In this document: piece after piece, positions 9,215-19,325 of the stretch
How positions within the stretch are numbered: position 1 is the stretch's first letter
Layout of the letters: each line of letters begins with the position of its first letter
Source of the DNA: Saccharopolyspora rectivirgula DSM 43747
Lineage (GTDB): Bacteria > Actinomycetota > Actinomycetes > Mycobacteriales > Pseudonocardiaceae
Reading direction: 5' to 3'
NCBI RefSeq assembly: GCF_000497205.1
Contig: NZ_AYJW01000002.1
Span: 1 to 64,000, forward strand
DNA length: 64,000 nt
The notes under the pieces: model-generated
Told to the model about the DNA's origin: nothing
The model's database searches: none
Seen by the model: only the letters and a program-made list of their open reading frames with translations
Translations under genes and position numbers: made by a program

Positions 9215-10768
9215 TCAAGCGCCGAAAACAGGTGGTGCGGTCTTCGGCATGTCGTCCAACCAGACGTCGTCGTTCTCCTCGAGCCAGCTGGGACGGTCGT
9301 GCTCCTGGTCGTCCCCGCCCTGGGCACCGCGGGCCGCACCGGCCCCCATCCCGGCGCCCATCATTCCGCCGCGGCCCGTGGCGGAAGCCGCCCCGGCACC
9401 GGCGGCCGCGCCACCAGCTCCGCCCCCAGCACCGCCGGGAGCGCCCACCCCGGCTCGACCACCGGGTCCCAGCGCACCGGCTCCCGCGCCACCGGCACCA
9501 CCGCCGAATCCGCCGGCTCTCCCCGCGGCCGCACCGCCGGCTCGGCCGACACCCGCACCGCCGGCTCGGCCGACACCCGCACCGCCGGCACCACCAGCAC
9601 CGGCACCGGCGCCTCCACCGGCACCCCACGCGCCCGGTGGCACCATGCCGCCGGGAGCTCCTTCCCTGCCCCCGGGGCCGGGACCCGGGCCAGCAGGGGC
9701 GGGCACCCCGACACCGCCACCGGGTGGGCGGTCCGGCACCCAGGACGGATCGGTGCTGGGCGGAGGAGTGGTGGGTTTCTTGCTCGTGCCGCCCTTGTCG
9801 TCCGGAGCGGGGGTGGGTTTGCCGCTCGGGTCGTTCCTGTCGCCCGAACCGTCCGGGTCGACGTGGAACGGCGTCGCCGGCGCCGGGCTCGGGCCCCCGA
9901 TGCCGACCGGGGGAGGTGGCGGATCGATCACCACGTCGGGATCGACCCGCGGCGGCGAGGCCGGCCCACCGTCCAACCCGGGCAGCGTCGGCACCGACTG
10001 GTCCACGCCCAGGTAGGCGGGGGTCAGCAGTCTTGCCATGGCGTCCTGCGCGCCGCGTTCCGCCTCCTGGCGGTTGCGCATCTGGAGGAGCGCGTCCACT
10101 CCCGCGCCGATCGGCCCGCCCAGGACGGTGGCCGTCAGCGTCCGACCGATGCTGTGCCCTTCCGGCTCCGGAACGGCTTCCTTCGCCTGACCAGCTGCCT
10201 CACCGGCTTCCTGCAGCCTGGAGCCGATCACGTCGAACGCCTCGGAGGTGAGCTGGGTCCATTCGACGACGGGACGCACGGAATCGCTGGCCCGGTCGGC
10301 GGCTTCGCCTTCCCAACCGCCCTCGATGGCGGAGGTGGCGTCCCGCTGGAGGGTTTCACCGACCTCCCGCAACGATTCGGCGATCTCCCGCCAGCCGTCA
10401 GCCACCGCGGCGGTTTTCCCTTCGTCCAGGGAACGCTGGTTGATGCTGTAGATCTCCTGGTGGCTGTAGGCCTGCCAGTTCTCCGGCTGGGTGATGGACG
10501 GCGGGTCGTATTCCAACCCCGGGGGCAGCGGGCTGCGCCTGGGCGGCATCGCGATCATTCCCGGCGACACCGACCCGCCCGGGAGGAGCGCGCCCACCAC
10601 GTCGCCGAGGGAGGTGAACACGTCGCTGGCGATGTCGCCGACCGCGTCGACCACGGCACCAGCAGCATCGCCGACCGCGTCGACCGCGTCACCGACGGCG
10701 TCACCGACCGCGTCGACCGCGTCGCCGATGGCTCCACCGACTTTGCCCATGAAGTCCGTGAATCCCAT
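9215..10768 (-). CDS. PPE-like ESX substrate with Gly/Ala/Pro-rich C-terminus (cassette 1)
   Basis: 517-aa protein with a helical PPE/WXG100-like core (about residues 90-250; WQAYSHQEIYSINQRS, GGWEGEAADRA) and a long low-complexity tail of Pro then Gly/Ala repeats. The N-terminus (about 8-45) is an AVDAVGD-type repeat helix not seen in the other cassette's protein. The C-terminus ends EHDRPSWLEENDDVWLDDM then APPVFG, nearly identical to the end of the other PPE-like protein. ATG start. Co-oriented with the DUF3558 lipoprotein upstream and EspG downstream. Likely exported through ESX; its surface role is unknown. Confidence 0.8.
   Translation of the reverse strand: MGFTDFMGKVGGAIGDAVDAVGDAVGDAVDAVGDAAGAVVDAVGDIASDVFTSLGDVVGALLPGGSVSPGMIAMPPRRSPLPPGLEYDPPSITQPENWQAYSHQEIYSINQRSLDEGKTAAVADGWREIAESLREVGETLQRDATSAIEGGWEGEAADRASDSVRPVVEWTQLTSEAFDVIGSRLQEAGEAAGQAKEAVPEPEGHSIGRTLTATVLGGPIGAGVDALLQMRNRQEAERGAQDAMARLLTPAYLGVDQSVPTLPGLDGGPASPPRVDPDVVIDPPPPPVGIGGPSPAPATPFHVDPDGSGDRNDPSGKPTPAPDDKGGTSKKPTTPPPSTDPSWVPDRPPGGGVGVPAPAGPGPGPGGREGAPGGMVPPGAWGAGGGAGAGAGGAGGAGVGRAGGAGVGRAGGAAAGRAGGFGGGAGGAGAGALGPGGRAGVGAPGGAGGGAGGAAAGAGAASATGRGGMMGAGMGAGAARGAQGGDDQEHDRPSWLEENDDVWLDDMPKTAPPVFGA
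9531..9588. repeat. Tandem 24-bp repeat inside the PPE-like gene
   Basis: Two perfect adjacent 24-bp units (9531-9554 and 9555-9578) plus a partial third encode repeated AGGAGVGR peptides in the Gly/Ala-rich tail. Such repeats can change length by slippage. Confidence 0.8.
10637..10740. repeat. Degenerate short repeats encoding the AVDAVGD helix
   Basis: About 100 bp at the 5' end of the PPE-like gene is built of imperfect CGACCGCGTC-type units. They encode a heptad-like Ala/Val/Asp/Gly repeat that predicts an amphipathic helix. Confidence 0.7.
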
Positions 10769-10808
10769 TTTTACTTGTCCCCCAGCCCGTTTCCTCAGTC
10801 CGCCCGGC

Positions 10809-11354
10809 TCATCTCGGCATTCGCGGCGCGATCACCTCGGCGATCTGCTGAGCGAAGTCGCAAGGATCGACGTTCTCGGGATTCCGGAACTCCGAGACGT
10901 CGATGGTGATGGCACCACCCCCGGCGTCGAACATCACGGTGCAGAAATCACCGCTGCTGCTCGCGCTCTCGTCCACGGCCCGCGCAGCGGCGCGACCGTC
11001 GATCTCGATGCGGTCGAACCGCGCCCAGTTGTCCCCCTGGCCGTACGTCTCCACCGTGTTCTCCCGGCTCACGGTGAAAGTGGCCCCGAACGGTCCACCG
11101 TCGAATCCGCAGGCGGGTTCGGTGTCGACGAGCGTCTCGTCGTAGCCCTCTCCGGAGAAACCGAACTCGGCCGCTTCTTCCGGGGTCAACAGCTGGCACG
11201 GGTCGACGTCGCGCAGCCCTTGTTCCTGTTGTTCGGCGCTCGAGGGTTGGTCACCGTCGGGGGCAGCGCTGGTGTCGGAACCGCTGCCGCAACCGGAAAC
11301 GGCCAGCGCCGCCACCAGAGCACCGAAGAACAACGGCTGCGCGCCTCTTCTCAT
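10809..11354 (-). CDS. DUF3558-family lipoprotein (cassette 1)
   Basis: Predicted lipoprotein (181 aa): the signal peptide FFGALVAALAVSGC has a lipobox with its Cys at about residue 22, followed by a disordered Ser/Asp/Gln stretch. The mature domain has the DUF3558 pattern: DPCQLLTPEEAAEFGF near its start, a central Cys, and a C-terminal DPCDFAQQIAEVIAP. These Cys residues probably form disulfides outside the cell. The ATG overlaps the stop of the upstream helical protein (ATGA), so the two are translationally coupled. DUF3558 genes often neighbour ESX accessory genes; the molecular function is unknown. Confidence 0.82.
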   Translation of the reverse strand: MRRGAQPLFFGALVAALAVSGCGSGSDTSAAPDGDQPSSAEQQEQGLRDVDPCQLLTPEEAAEFGFSGEGYDETLVDTEPACGFDGGPFGATFTVSRENTVETYGQGDNWARFDRIEIDGRAAARAVDESASSSGDFCTVMFDAGGGAITIDVSEFRNPENVDPCDFAQQIAEVIAPRMPR

Positions 11355-11800
11355 TGCTGAACGCTCCTCTTGAATTCCTCGCTGATCTCGCTGTTGGTCG
11401 TGGCGTAGTCCCTGGCCGCGACCTTGAGCAACTCGGCTTTCCTGAGCAGTTCGTCCTTCAGCTGCGACAGCAGGTCGGCCGCCCCGTTGGCGCCGTCGGC
11501 CTTCTGGCCGAACTTGGCCGCCAGCACGCGCGCCGAGTTGTACTCCCCCAGCCCGTCAACCCGGTTGAGGCGCATGACTTTCCGCGACAGCGAGCTCACC
11601 TGCGATGCGGCGTCCTCGTACGCTCGCGCGGCCTTGTGAGCGGCCTCCGGATTGACCGTGAACCGGCCCTCCGAGAGGCCTTTCTCGAACTCGTCGGTCT
11701 GCTTCCGAAGCGCCTGCAGCCCGGCCACGGAGCGCCCGAACCCCGCTATCGCGGCGCCGGCCGCCACAGCCCCCAGATCTCCCGAAAAGCTCTGCGTCAT
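11351..11800 (-). CDS. Small helical protein, WXG100/ESX-associated type (cassette 1)
   Basis: 149-aa, mostly helical protein with no signal peptide. An N-terminal Gly/Ala-rich stretch (GDLGAVAAGAAIAGFG) precedes two long amphipathic helices (about 35-95 and 100-145), the style of ESX-associated WXG100-superfamily proteins, though I see no clear WXG motif. ATG at 11800 was chosen for AGGAGGGG upstream; the longer frame adds an unsupported hydrophobic stretch. It opens cassette 1 (helical - DUF3558 - PPE-like - EspG) directly after ftsQ. Confidence 0.65.
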   Translation of the reverse strand: MTQSFSGDLGAVAAGAAIAGFGRSVAGLQALRKQTDEFEKGLSEGRFTVNPEAAHKAARAYEDAASQVSSLSRKVMRLNRVDGLGEYNSARVLAAKFGQKADGANGAADLLSQLKDELLRKAELLKVAARDYATTNSEISEEFKRSVQQ

Positions 11801-11972
11801 CCCGTCCCCTCCTGCCGGGATCACCAGTCTTAGCAGGAAAATAGCCAAAAACGGGACGGAGATCACACGATTTTGGGGCAAAAACCCCGGAAACGACGAT
11901 TTTCCGCCGAACGGCCCCCACGGCAGCGCCCGAACTCACCACGGCGCACCGCCGCGCGGCCCACCAGCTCGG

Positions 11973-12716
11973 TCAGGCCACGGTCGGCAACGACGGCGCG
12001 GTCACGTCGTAGACCTTGCCGGGACGGGTCAGCAGCGGCGGCAGGATGGCCGCCTTCCGCTCCGCCTCCCGATTGTCCCCCCAGTGCACTTCCCGACCGT
12101 CCCGCAGCACCATCCGCACATCGGTGGGCTTCTCCGCCGAAACCACCGCCACCTGGGCGCGCAGCTCCCCGGACAGCGCCATCAGCGCGGTGAGCGCCGC
12201 GTCGGTCGCCGGATCGACTTCGGAAACCGCGCGCACCTTCAGCTCCGGCAGCTCCTCCGGCTTCCGCGAAACCTGCTCGAACGGCACGCCCTCGGCATCG
12301 ACCAGCTGAACGCCGTTGCGCGCCACGAAGAACGCGACCGCTTCCCGTTCGACGACCTGGATGCGCACGGTGGAAGGCCAGGAGCGGGTCACCGTCACCG
12401 AAGCGATCTTCGGCAACGCCTTCACCCGATCGCTCACCTGCGCGGCGTCCACCCGCAACATCGGGGTTCCCGGTTCGATCCCGGCCACCGCGCGCACCTG
12501 CTGGTCGTCCACAGTGGTGCTGCCGACCACCTGGACCGTCTTCACCCCCAGCACCGGGGTGAAGTACGCCGCCACCGCGAACGCCGTGAACGCGGTCAGC
12601 ACCAGCAGCAAACCGATCCGCCGCCACCGCAGGCCCGACTGCCCACCAGCCCGCACCGGCCGTCCCCGCGTGCTGCGCTTGCCGGGGCGGGCGGGGCCAC
12701 GACGGCGCGTCGCCAT
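11973..12716 (-). CDS. ftsQ: Cell division protein FtsQ
   Basis: Divisome membrane protein (247 aa) linking FtsZ-ring components to septal synthesis through FtsL and FtsB-like partners. An Arg-rich cytoplasmic N-terminus is followed by one transmembrane segment (about residues 35-56), a POTRA domain (about 57-128, VKTVQVVGSTTVDDQQV) and the FtsQ beta domain. ATG at 12716 has GGAGG four bases upstream and overlaps the murC stop; a GTG one codon earlier is the alternative. ftsZ does not follow directly: an ESX cassette does. Confidence 0.92.
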   Translation of the reverse strand: MATRRRGPARPGKRSTRGRPVRAGGQSGLRWRRIGLLLVLTAFTAFAVAAYFTPVLGVKTVQVVGSTTVDDQQVRAVAGIEPGTPMLRVDAAQVSDRVKALPKIASVTVTRSWPSTVRIQVVEREAVAFFVARNGVQLVDAEGVPFEQVSRKPEELPELKVRAVSEVDPATDAALTALMALSGELRAQVAVVSAEKPTDVRMVLRDGREVHWGDNREAERKAAILPPLLTRPGKVYDVTAPSLPTVA

Positions 12717-14176
12717 CACGCCTCCGCAGGACCCGCCGACAGCCGCTCGATCTCGCTGATGATCTCCGGGCCGAGCATCGTCACATCACCGGCCCCCATC
12801 GTCAGCACCAAGTCACCCGATTCGACCAGTCGGGCGACCAGCGACGGAACTTCGGTGAACGACGGTTCGTAGTGCACCCGCTCCGGCGCCAGCGGCACCG
12901 CGTCCGAGATCAACTGACCCGTCACACCCGGCTGCGGGTCCTCCCGGGCCCCGTAGACGTCCAGCACCACGACCTCGTCGGCCAGCCCCAACGCGGTGGC
13001 GAACTCGGTGGCGAACGCGGCGGTGCGGGAGTACAGGTGCGGCTGGAACACCACCACCAGCCGGCCGTTGCCCGCCACCGGGCGGGCCGCCCGCAGCTGG
13101 GCCTCCACCTCCGTGGGGTGGTGCGCGTAGTCGTCGTAGACCCGCACGCCCCTGGTCAGGCCCTTGAACTCGAAGCGCCGCCGGACACCGCCGAAAGCGG
13201 CCAGGCCGTCCAGCAACCCCTCCAACGGGGCCCCCAACTCCAGTCCGGCCACCAGCGCGGCCACCGCGTTGCCGGCCATGTGCTCGCCCGGCACCGAGAC
13301 CCGCACGTCGATGCGCTCCCGCTCGGCGGTCTCCGCCCCGGCCAGCTCCACGGTCACCACCCCGGCGCCGTTCTCCAACCGGTAGCCGACCAGCCGGGCC
13401 GCGCCGGGACCGGTCACCGACTTGCCGTAGCGGCGCACCCGGACGCCCGCCTTCTCGGCCCGGTCCGCCAGCTCCGCGGCGCCCGGGTCGTCCGCGCAGG
13501 CGATCAGCACCCCGCCCGGTTCGATGCGCCGCACGAACTCCTCGAACACCCGGGTGTAGGCCTCGGCCGTGCCGTGGTGGTCCAGGTGGTCCGGCTCGAC
13601 GTTGGTCACCACCGCCACCGAGGGCTCGAAGCACAGGAACGAGCCGTCGCTCTCGTCCGCCTCGGCGACGAAGACCTCGCCGCTGCCGTGGTGGGCGTTG
13701 GCGCCGGAGTCGTTGAGGTCCCCGCCGATGGCGAACGACGGGTCGAGCCGGCAGTGCTGCAGCGCCACCGTCAGCATCGACGTCGTCGACGTCTTGCCGT
13801 GCGTGCCCGCCACGCACGCCACCCGGTGCCCGGCCATCAGCGCCGCCAGCGCCTCGGCCCGGCGCAGCACCGGGATCCCCCGCTGCTCGGCCGCGACGAG
13901 CTCGGGGTTGTCCGGTTTGATCGCGGTGGACACCACGAGCGCGCTCAGCGGTTGGGCGAACTGGTCGAGGTTTTCCGCCCGGTGGCCGACACCGATCCGC
14001 GCGCCCTGCGCGCGCAACGCCATCACGGTGCGGGAATCCCGCGCGTCCGAACCGGACACCTGCTTGCCGCGGGCGAGCAGGATCCTGGCGATCCCGCTCA
14101 TCCCCGCACCGCCGATGCCGACCAGGTGCACCCGGTCCAGCGTCTCGGCAAGATCCGAAGCGGTCGGATCGGTCAT
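12716..14176 (-). CDS. murC: UDP-N-acetylmuramate-L-alanine ligase MurC
   Basis: Cytosolic Mur ligase (486 aa) that adds L-Ala to UDP-MurNAc. The N-terminal dinucleotide-like motif [11 protein letters not shown] (about 20-30), the ATP P-loop GTHGKTSTT (about 124-132), the EADESDGSF metal/ATP region and the [10 protein letters not shown]-terminal motif identify MurC rather than the other ligases. Its ATG overlaps the murG stop by four bases and its TGA overlaps the ftsQ start, so it is embedded in a coupled operon. Confidence 0.97.
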   Translation of the reverse strand: MTDPTASDLAETLDRVHLVGIGGAGMSGIARILLARGKQVSGSDARDSRTVMALRAQGARIGVGHRAENLDQFAQPLSALVVSTAIKPDNPELVAAEQRGIPVLRRAEALAALMAGHRVACVAGTHGKTSTTSMLTVALQHCRLDPSFAIGGDLNDSGANAHHGSGEVFVAEADESDGSFLCFEPSVAVVTNVEPDHLDHHGTAEAYTRVFEEFVRRIEPGGVLIACADDPGAAELADRAEKAGVRVRRYGKSVTGPGAARLVGYRLENGAGVVTVELAGAETAERERIDVRVSVPGEHMAGNAVAALVAGLELGAPLEGLLDGLAAFGGVRRRFEFKGLTRGVRVYDDYAHHPTEVEAQLRAARPVAGNGRLVVVFQPHLYSRTAAFATEFATALGLADEVVVLDVYGAREDPQPGVTGQLISDAVPLAPERVHYEPSFTEVPSLVARLVESGDLVLTMGAGDVTMLGPEIISEIERLSAGPAEA

Positions 14177-15354
14177 TTGCCGGCTACCTCCAGCACTATT
14201 CGCGCCAGCACCTGGTCGGCCTCCCGGTGACCGCTGTTGAGCGTGGCGCGGCTCATCTCCCGCAGCCGCTGCGGATCACGAGCCAAGGGGAGGATTTCGT
14301 CGACCACGCGCTGGGAAGTCATCTCCTCGTCCGAAATCAGCCGGGCACCACCGGCCGACACCACCGGCTGGGCGTTCAACGCCTGCTCGCCGTTGCCGTG
14401 CGGTAGCGGCACGAACACCGCCGGCAGCCCGACCGCCGACACCTCCGCCACCGTCATCGCGCCCGCGCGGCACACCACCAGGTCCGCCGCCGCGTAGGCC
14501 AAGTCCATCTGCTCCAGGTACGGCACCGTCACGTAGGCCGGCGCCCCCGTCACCTGCTGCACCGCGAGGGAGTTCTTCGGGCCGTGGGCGTGCAGCACCC
14601 CGATGCCCGCGCGGCCGAGGGCCTCCGCCGCCCCGGAGAACGCCGTGTTCAACGTGCGCGCCCCCTGCGAACCGCCGAAGACCAGGATGGTCGGCGCGTG
14701 GGGGTGCAGCCCGAAGTGCGCGCGCGCCTTGGCTCGTAAGGAGTACCGGTCCAGGCGGGTGATCGACTCCCGCAGCGGGATGCCGATCGTCTGCGCGTTC
14801 GGCAGGCCGCTGTCCGGGGTGGCCGCCAGGACCCGCTCGGCGAACTTGGCGCCGACCTTGTTCGCCAGTCCGGCGCGGGCGTTGGCCTCGTGCACCACGA
14901 TCGGCACCTTCCCCCGCGCCGCCAGGTACGCCGGCAGGGAGACGTAGCCGCCGAACCCGACCACCACATCGGCCTGGACCCGGTCCAGCACGTCCCGGGT
15001 CTTCTTGACCGCGTCGCGCACCTTCAGCGGCAAGCGCAGCAGCTCGGGGGTGGGCTTGCGGGGCAGCGGCACCGGCGGGATCAGCTCGAGCGGATAGCCG
15101 CGGGCCGGAACCAGCCGGTTCTCCAGGCCGCGCTCGGTGCCCAGCGCGGTCACCCGGGCGTCCGGGCGGATCCGCCGCACCGCGTCCGCCAGCGCCAGCG
15201 CCGGCTCGATGTGCCCGGCCGTGCCACCTCCGGCCACGACCACCGACAGGGTGCGTTGAGCAGCATTGGGCGGCACACCGGCGCCCCGGTTCGCGTGCGC
15301 GAAGCTGCCACCCGTGCCGGTGTTGATCCGGACCGTCTGCTCGTCCCCGCTCAA
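14173..15354 (-). CDS. murG: UDP-GlcNAc:lipid I transferase MurG
   Basis: Membrane-associated GT28 glycosyltransferase (393 aa) that converts lipid I to lipid II. The glycine-rich acceptor loop [15 protein letters not shown] is near residue 40, the second loop is FGGSQGA, and the UDP-GlcNAc site includes [10 protein letters not shown]. The TTG start at 15354 is preferred: GAGGAGG is six bases upstream and it overlaps the ftsW stop (TTGA). A GTG at 15276 would give a shorter product but has no good Shine-Dalgarno. The ~35-residue N-terminal extension is Gly/Asn-rich. Confidence 0.95.
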   Translation of the reverse strand: MSGDEQTVRINTGTGGSFAHANRGAGVPPNAAQRTLSVVVAGGGTAGHIEPALALADAVRRIRPDARVTALGTERGLENRLVPARGYPLELIPPVPLPRKPTPELLRLPLKVRDAVKKTRDVLDRVQADVVVGFGGYVSLPAYLAARGKVPIVVHEANARAGLANKVGAKFAERVLAATPDSGLPNAQTIGIPLRESITRLDRYSLRAKARAHFGLHPHAPTILVFGGSQGARTLNTAFSGAAEALGRAGIGVLHAHGPKNSLAVQQVTGAPAYVTVPYLEQMDLAYAAADLVVCRAGAMTVAEVSAVGLPAVFVPLPHGNGEQALNAQPVVSAGGARLISDEEMTSQRVVDEILPLARDPQRLREMSRATLNSGHREADQVLARIVLEVAGK

Positions 15355-16778
15355 CGGTGTCCTCCTCGTGTCTGCATCCGGGGGCCGGGGCTCCCGCGCG
15401 GAACGCGCTTGCGGGCGTGTCCGCTTCCCCGGCGGGTCGCTGCCGTCCCGGAAGTCTTGGCCCGGGGCCGGCTTGGTGGGGTGGCCGTGCGGGCCGGGCG
15501 GCGCCTGGCCGGTGGCCGGTACGGCGCCGGAGTGGGCAACCGCAGCAGCTTACCGACTCGACCTGGTCCCAACGACCGTAGCGCGGCGATCGCCTCCGGC
15601 TCATGCCGGGCGAAGTTCGCCAGCAGGCCGAACACCAGCATGCTGGTGACCACTGAGGACCCGCCCGAGGAAATCAGCGGAAGCGGAAGACCTGTGGTCG
15701 GCAGCAAGCCCACCACATAACCCATGTTGATTATGGCCTGCCCCACCAACCAGGTCGTCAGCGTCGCCGAAGCCAGCCGGATGAACGGGTCGGTGTTGCG
15801 GGACGCGATCCGCATGCCCACGTAGCCGGTGAGCCCGAACAGGATCAGCACCACCACGCAGCCGACGAACCCGAGCTCCTCCCCGATCACGGCGAAGATG
15901 AAGTCGTTGTGCACGTTCGGCAGGTACTGCCACTTCGACCAGCCCTGCCCCAGGCCGCGGCCCATCAGCCCGCCGTCCGCCAAGGCGAACAGGGCCTGCA
16001 TCGACTGGTAGCCGTGCCCGGTGGGGTCCGCGGCCGGATCCAGGAACGCGGTGAGCCGGGCCACCCGGTAGTCGGCGACCATCGCCAGCACCACCGCACC
16101 GGTGATCCCGCCGAGCAGCATTATCGCGAACAGGCGCAGGGGGGCGCCGGCGAACCACAGCAGCCCGATCAGCACCAGGAACAGGGTGATCGTCGACCCC
16201 AGGTCGGGCTGCAGCATGACCAGGGTGAACATCAGCATGGCCGCCGGCACCACCGGAACCAGCAGATGCCGGTACTGCCCCAGCAGCGCGCGCTTGGTGA
16301 CCAGCACGTGCGCGCCCCACAGGGCGAACGCCACCTTGGCGAACTCCACCGGCTGGATCGACACCCCGGCCACCACGAACCAGCTGCGCGCCCCGTTCAA
16401 CTCGGTGCCCAGCGGCGTGAGCACCAGGACCAGCAGCGCCAGGCAGAAGACCAGCAGCACCAGGCTGAACCGGCGCAGCAACCGCACCGGGATGCGCAGC
16501 GCGGCGTAGAAGCCGACCAGCCCCGCCAAGCAGTACAGCACCTGCTTGCCGAAGACGCTGTAGGACGAGCCGGCCTTGGTGAAGGAGTCGACGCTGGACG
16601 CCGAGAGCACCATCACCAGGCCGAAGACCGTCAGCAGCCCGAAAACGGCCAGCAGCAGGTGGAAGGAGGCCAGCGGCCGGGTCAACCAGGCGGTCAGCGC
16701 GGACAGCGCGCCGGAGCGGCCGCGGCGCTTGCCGGACCGCCCGGATCCCCTCTTGGTCGCCGTGGCCATCGCGCTCAC
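15351..16778 (-). CDS. ftsW: Septal peptidoglycan polymerase FtsW
   Basis: SEDS-family polytopic membrane glycosyltransferase (475 aa) that polymerises lipid II at the septum with FtsI. About ten hydrophobic segments span residues 35-420; the SEDS hallmarks [18 protein letters not shown] and [13 protein letters not shown] are present. A long basic Pro/Arg/Ala tail (about 420-475) follows the last helix, common in actinobacterial FtsW. GTG at 16778 overlaps the murD stop as GTGA; ATG at 16769 is an equally possible start. FtsW rather than RodA by its dcw position. Confidence 0.94.
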   Translation of the reverse strand: MSAMATATKRGSGRSGKRRGRSGALSALTAWLTRPLASFHLLLAVFGLLTVFGLVMVLSASSVDSFTKAGSSYSVFGKQVLYCLAGLVGFYAALRIPVRLLRRFSLVLLVFCLALLVLVLTPLGTELNGARSWFVVAGVSIQPVEFAKVAFALWGAHVLVTKRALLGQYRHLLVPVVPAAMLMFTLVMLQPDLGSTITLFLVLIGLLWFAGAPLRLFAIMLLGGITGAVVLAMVADYRVARLTAFLDPAADPTGHGYQSMQALFALADGGLMGRGLGQGWSKWQYLPNVHNDFIFAVIGEELGFVGCVVVLILFGLTGYVGMRIASRNTDPFIRLASATLTTWLVGQAIINMGYVVGLLPTTGLPLPLISSGGSSVVTSMLVFGLLANFARHEPEAIAALRSLGPGRVGKLLRLPTPAPYRPPARRRPARTATPPSRPRAKTSGTAATRRGSGHARKRVPRGSPGPRMQTRGGHR

Positions 16779-18181
16779 CCCGTGGACGACGGGGAGGACT
16801 CCGGAACCGGGCCGGTCAGCACGGTGCGCACCGCCTCGGCGAACGCCTGCCCGCGGTGGGCGTAGTCGCGGAACATGTCCATCGAGGCGGCTGCCGGCGC
16901 CAGCAGCACGACCGACCCGGGCTGGGCGTGGCGCTGGGCCAGCCGAACGGCTTCGAGCATGCCCGCATCGTCCCCCGAATCGACCTCGTGCACCGGCACT
17001 TCCGGCGCGTGTCGGGACAGTGCGGCGGAGAACTGCGCGCGGTCGCGGCCGATCAGCACCACGGCCTGCAGCCGTTGGGCGTTGCGGGCCACCAGATCGT
17101 CCACATCGGCGCCTTTGAGCAGCCCGCCGGCGATCCACACCACCTTCTGGTGGGCGCGCAGGGCCGCGTCGGCCGCGTGCGGGTTGGTCGCCTTCGAGTC
17201 ATCCACGTAGGACACGCCGCCGGCTTCGGCGACCTGCACCGAGCGGTGCGCCCCGGGTTGGAACGCCCGCAGGCCCGCGGCGACCGCTTCCGGAGCCACC
17301 CCGTACCCCCGGGCCAGCGCTGCGGCGGCCAACGCGTTGGCCAGGTTGTGCGGCCCCGGCGGGTGCACCTCGGAGACCGGGAGGAGCACCGCGTCGTCCG
17401 CGAAGGCCCGGTCCACCAGGTGTCCATCGCGGACGCCCAGCTGTCCCCGCTCCGGTTCGGACAGGGTGAACGAGACCTGTTCCGCGGCCCCGGAACCGGC
17501 TGCCAGGCGGGAGGACCAGGAGTCGTCGGCGTTGCTGACCGCCACCCGGTTGCCGGTGAAGATCTTCGCCTTGGCGGCCCCGTACGCCTCCATCGAGCCG
17601 TGCCAGTCCAGGTGGTCGGCGGCGAGGTTGAGCACCGCCCCGGAGACCGGCGCCAGCGAGGAGGACCAGTGCAGCTGGAAGCTGGACAGCTCCACCGCCA
17701 GCACCCGGTGCCCGGCCCGGACCGCGTCCACCACCGGCAGGCCGACGTTGCCGCAGGCCACCGCGTCCAGCTCGGCGGCCTGCAAGATGGCTTCGAGCAT
17801 TCCGACGGTGGTGGTCTTGCCGTTGGTGCCGGTGACCGCGATCCAGTCGGCCGGCGTGTCCTGCTCCTGGTTCAGCCGCCAGGCGAGCTCGACTTCGCCG
17901 ACCACTTCCAGACCGGCTTCGGTGGCCGCCGCCAGCAGCGGGGCCTCCGGTTTCCACCCCGGGCTGGTCACCACCAGGTCGGTGCCCGCCGGGGGCTCGT
18001 CCAACCCGGGGACCAGTTCGGCCCCGTGCGCCTGCAAGGACGCCAGTGCTGCCAGGCGGTCGGCGGAGGCGTCGGTCACGGTGACGGCCGCTCCTGCACC
18101 CAGCAGTGCCTGCGCGGCCGACCGGCCGGACACCCCGGCCCCCGCCACCAGCACGTTGCGGCCATCGAAACGACTAGCCAC
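16775..18181 (-). CDS. murD: UDP-N-acetylmuramoylalanine-D-glutamate ligase MurD
   Basis: Cytosolic Mur ligase (468 aa) that adds D-Glu to UDP-MurNAc-L-Ala. The N-terminal Rossmann motif GAGVSGRSAAQ, the P-loop VTGTNGKTTT (about 117-126), NLAADHLDWHG and the C-terminal DDSKATNPHAA motif identify MurD. GTG start with GGGAGGAG six bases upstream. It is the fourth gene of the murE-initiated run, about 60 bases after mraY, and its stop overlaps ftsW. Confidence 0.96.
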   Translation of the reverse strand: MASRFDGRNVLVAGAGVSGRSAAQALLGAGAAVTVTDASADRLAALASLQAHGAELVPGLDEPPAGTDLVVTSPGWKPEAPLLAAATEAGLEVVGEVELAWRLNQEQDTPADWIAVTGTNGKTTTVGMLEAILQAAELDAVACGNVGLPVVDAVRAGHRVLAVELSSFQLHWSSSLAPVSGAVLNLAADHLDWHGSMEAYGAAKAKIFTGNRVAVSNADDSWSSRLAAGSGAAEQVSFTLSEPERGQLGVRDGHLVDRAFADDAVLLPVSEVHPPGPHNLANALAAAALARGYGVAPEAVAAGLRAFQPGAHRSVQVAEAGGVSYVDDSKATNPHAADAALRAHQKVVWIAGGLLKGADVDDLVARNAQRLQAVVLIGRDRAQFSAALSRHAPEVPVHEVDSGDDAGMLEAVRLAQRHAQPGSVVLLAPAAASMDMFRDYAHRGQAFAEAVRTVLTGPVPESSPSSTG

Positions 18182-18242
18182 CGCGGCTCCTCCCTGAATC
18201 TCCCGGGGACGGGCCGAAGACCCGTCCCCGAACAGCTGGGCC

Positions 18243-19325
18243 TCAGAAGAGGCCTTCGACTTCGGTCAACCAGTCCGCGTAGAACAAGCCGACCCCGAAC
18301 ATGCAGCACATCGCCGACAGGATCCAGAAGCGGATGATCACCGTGGTCTCGGCCCAGCCGGCGAGCTCGAAGTGGTGGTGGAACGGTGCCATGCGGAACA
18401 GCCGGCGGCGGGTGGTTCGGAACACCACGATCTGCAGCACCACCGACAGCGCTTCCACCACGAACAGACCACCGATGACGATCATCAGCAGCTCGGTGCG
18501 GGTCACCATCGACAGCCCGGCGATCAGACCGCCCAGGGCCAGCGAACCGGTGTCACCCATGAAGATCTTCGCCGGCGCGGCGTTCCACCACAGGAAGCCG
18601 ACGCACGCGGCCATCGCCGCGGCCGCCACGATCGCGATGTCCAGCGGGTCGCGGACGGTGTAGCAGCCGGGAGCCGGCCCCACCGGCGAGGCGCACGTGT
18701 TGCGCAGCTGCCAGAACGAGATCAGCACGTAGACCGCCAGCACCATGGCCGCGGTGCCACCGGCCAGGCCGTCCATCCCGTCGGTGAAGTTCACCGCGTT
18801 CGACCAGCCGCTGATCGCCACGTAGGCGAAGATCACGAACCCGATCGCGCCGAAGGAGATCACCGTGATGTCGCGGATGAACGACAGGTGCTGCGACGCG
18901 GGGGTGATCCCGTTCTCGTCGGCGAACTGGATGGCCAGGACGGCGAACAGCACGGAAGCGATCAGCTGGCCGATCAGCTTCGCGGTCTTGTTCAGACCCA
19001 GGTTGCGCTGCTTGCGGATCTTGATGAAGTCGTCGATGAAACCGACCAGCCCCAGCGCGGTGGTCAACCCGAGCACCAGCAGTGCGGACACGCTGGGCGG
19101 CTCCTCGGTCACCGTCAGGTGCGTGACCAGGTAACCGGCCCACATGGCGATCAAGATCGCCATTCCGCCCATGGTGGGGGTACCGCGCTTCGAGCCGTGC
19201 TGCCCCTGCACCTCTTCCCGGATCTCCTGGCCGAAGCCGTGCCGGGAGAAGACGCGGATCAGGTAGGGGGTGAAGAGGATCGACACCACCAGCGACACCG
19301 CGGCGGCGACGAGGATCGGCTTCAC
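18243..19325 (-). CDS. mraY: Phospho-MurNAc-pentapeptide transferase MraY
   Basis: Integral membrane enzyme (360 aa, usual length) that makes lipid I from UDP-MurNAc-pentapeptide and polyprenyl phosphate. About ten hydrophobic segments; catalytic Asp motifs GFIDDFIKI and [12 protein letters not shown] are present, as are FMGDTGS and the [13 protein letters not shown] loop that is diagnostic for MraY. GTG at 19325 overlaps the murF stop (GTGA) and gives the normal N-terminus; the longer frame would add 15 Arg-rich residues. Confidence 0.96.
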   Translation of the reverse strand: MKPILVAAAVSLVVSILFTPYLIRVFSRHGFGQEIREEVQGQHGSKRGTPTMGGMAILIAMWAGYLVTHLTVTEEPPSVSALLVLGLTTALGLVGFIDDFIKIRKQRNLGLNKTAKLIGQLIASVLFAVLAIQFADENGITPASQHLSFIRDITVISFGAIGFVIFAYVAISGWSNAVNFTDGMDGLAGGTAAMVLAVYVLISFWQLRNTCASPVGPAPGCYTVRDPLDIAIVAAAAMAACVGFLWWNAAPAKIFMGDTGSLALGGLIAGLSMVTRTELLMIVIGGLFVVEALSVVLQIVVFRTTRRRLFRMAPFHHHFELAGWAETTVIIRFWILSAMCCMFGVGLFYADWLTEVEGLF

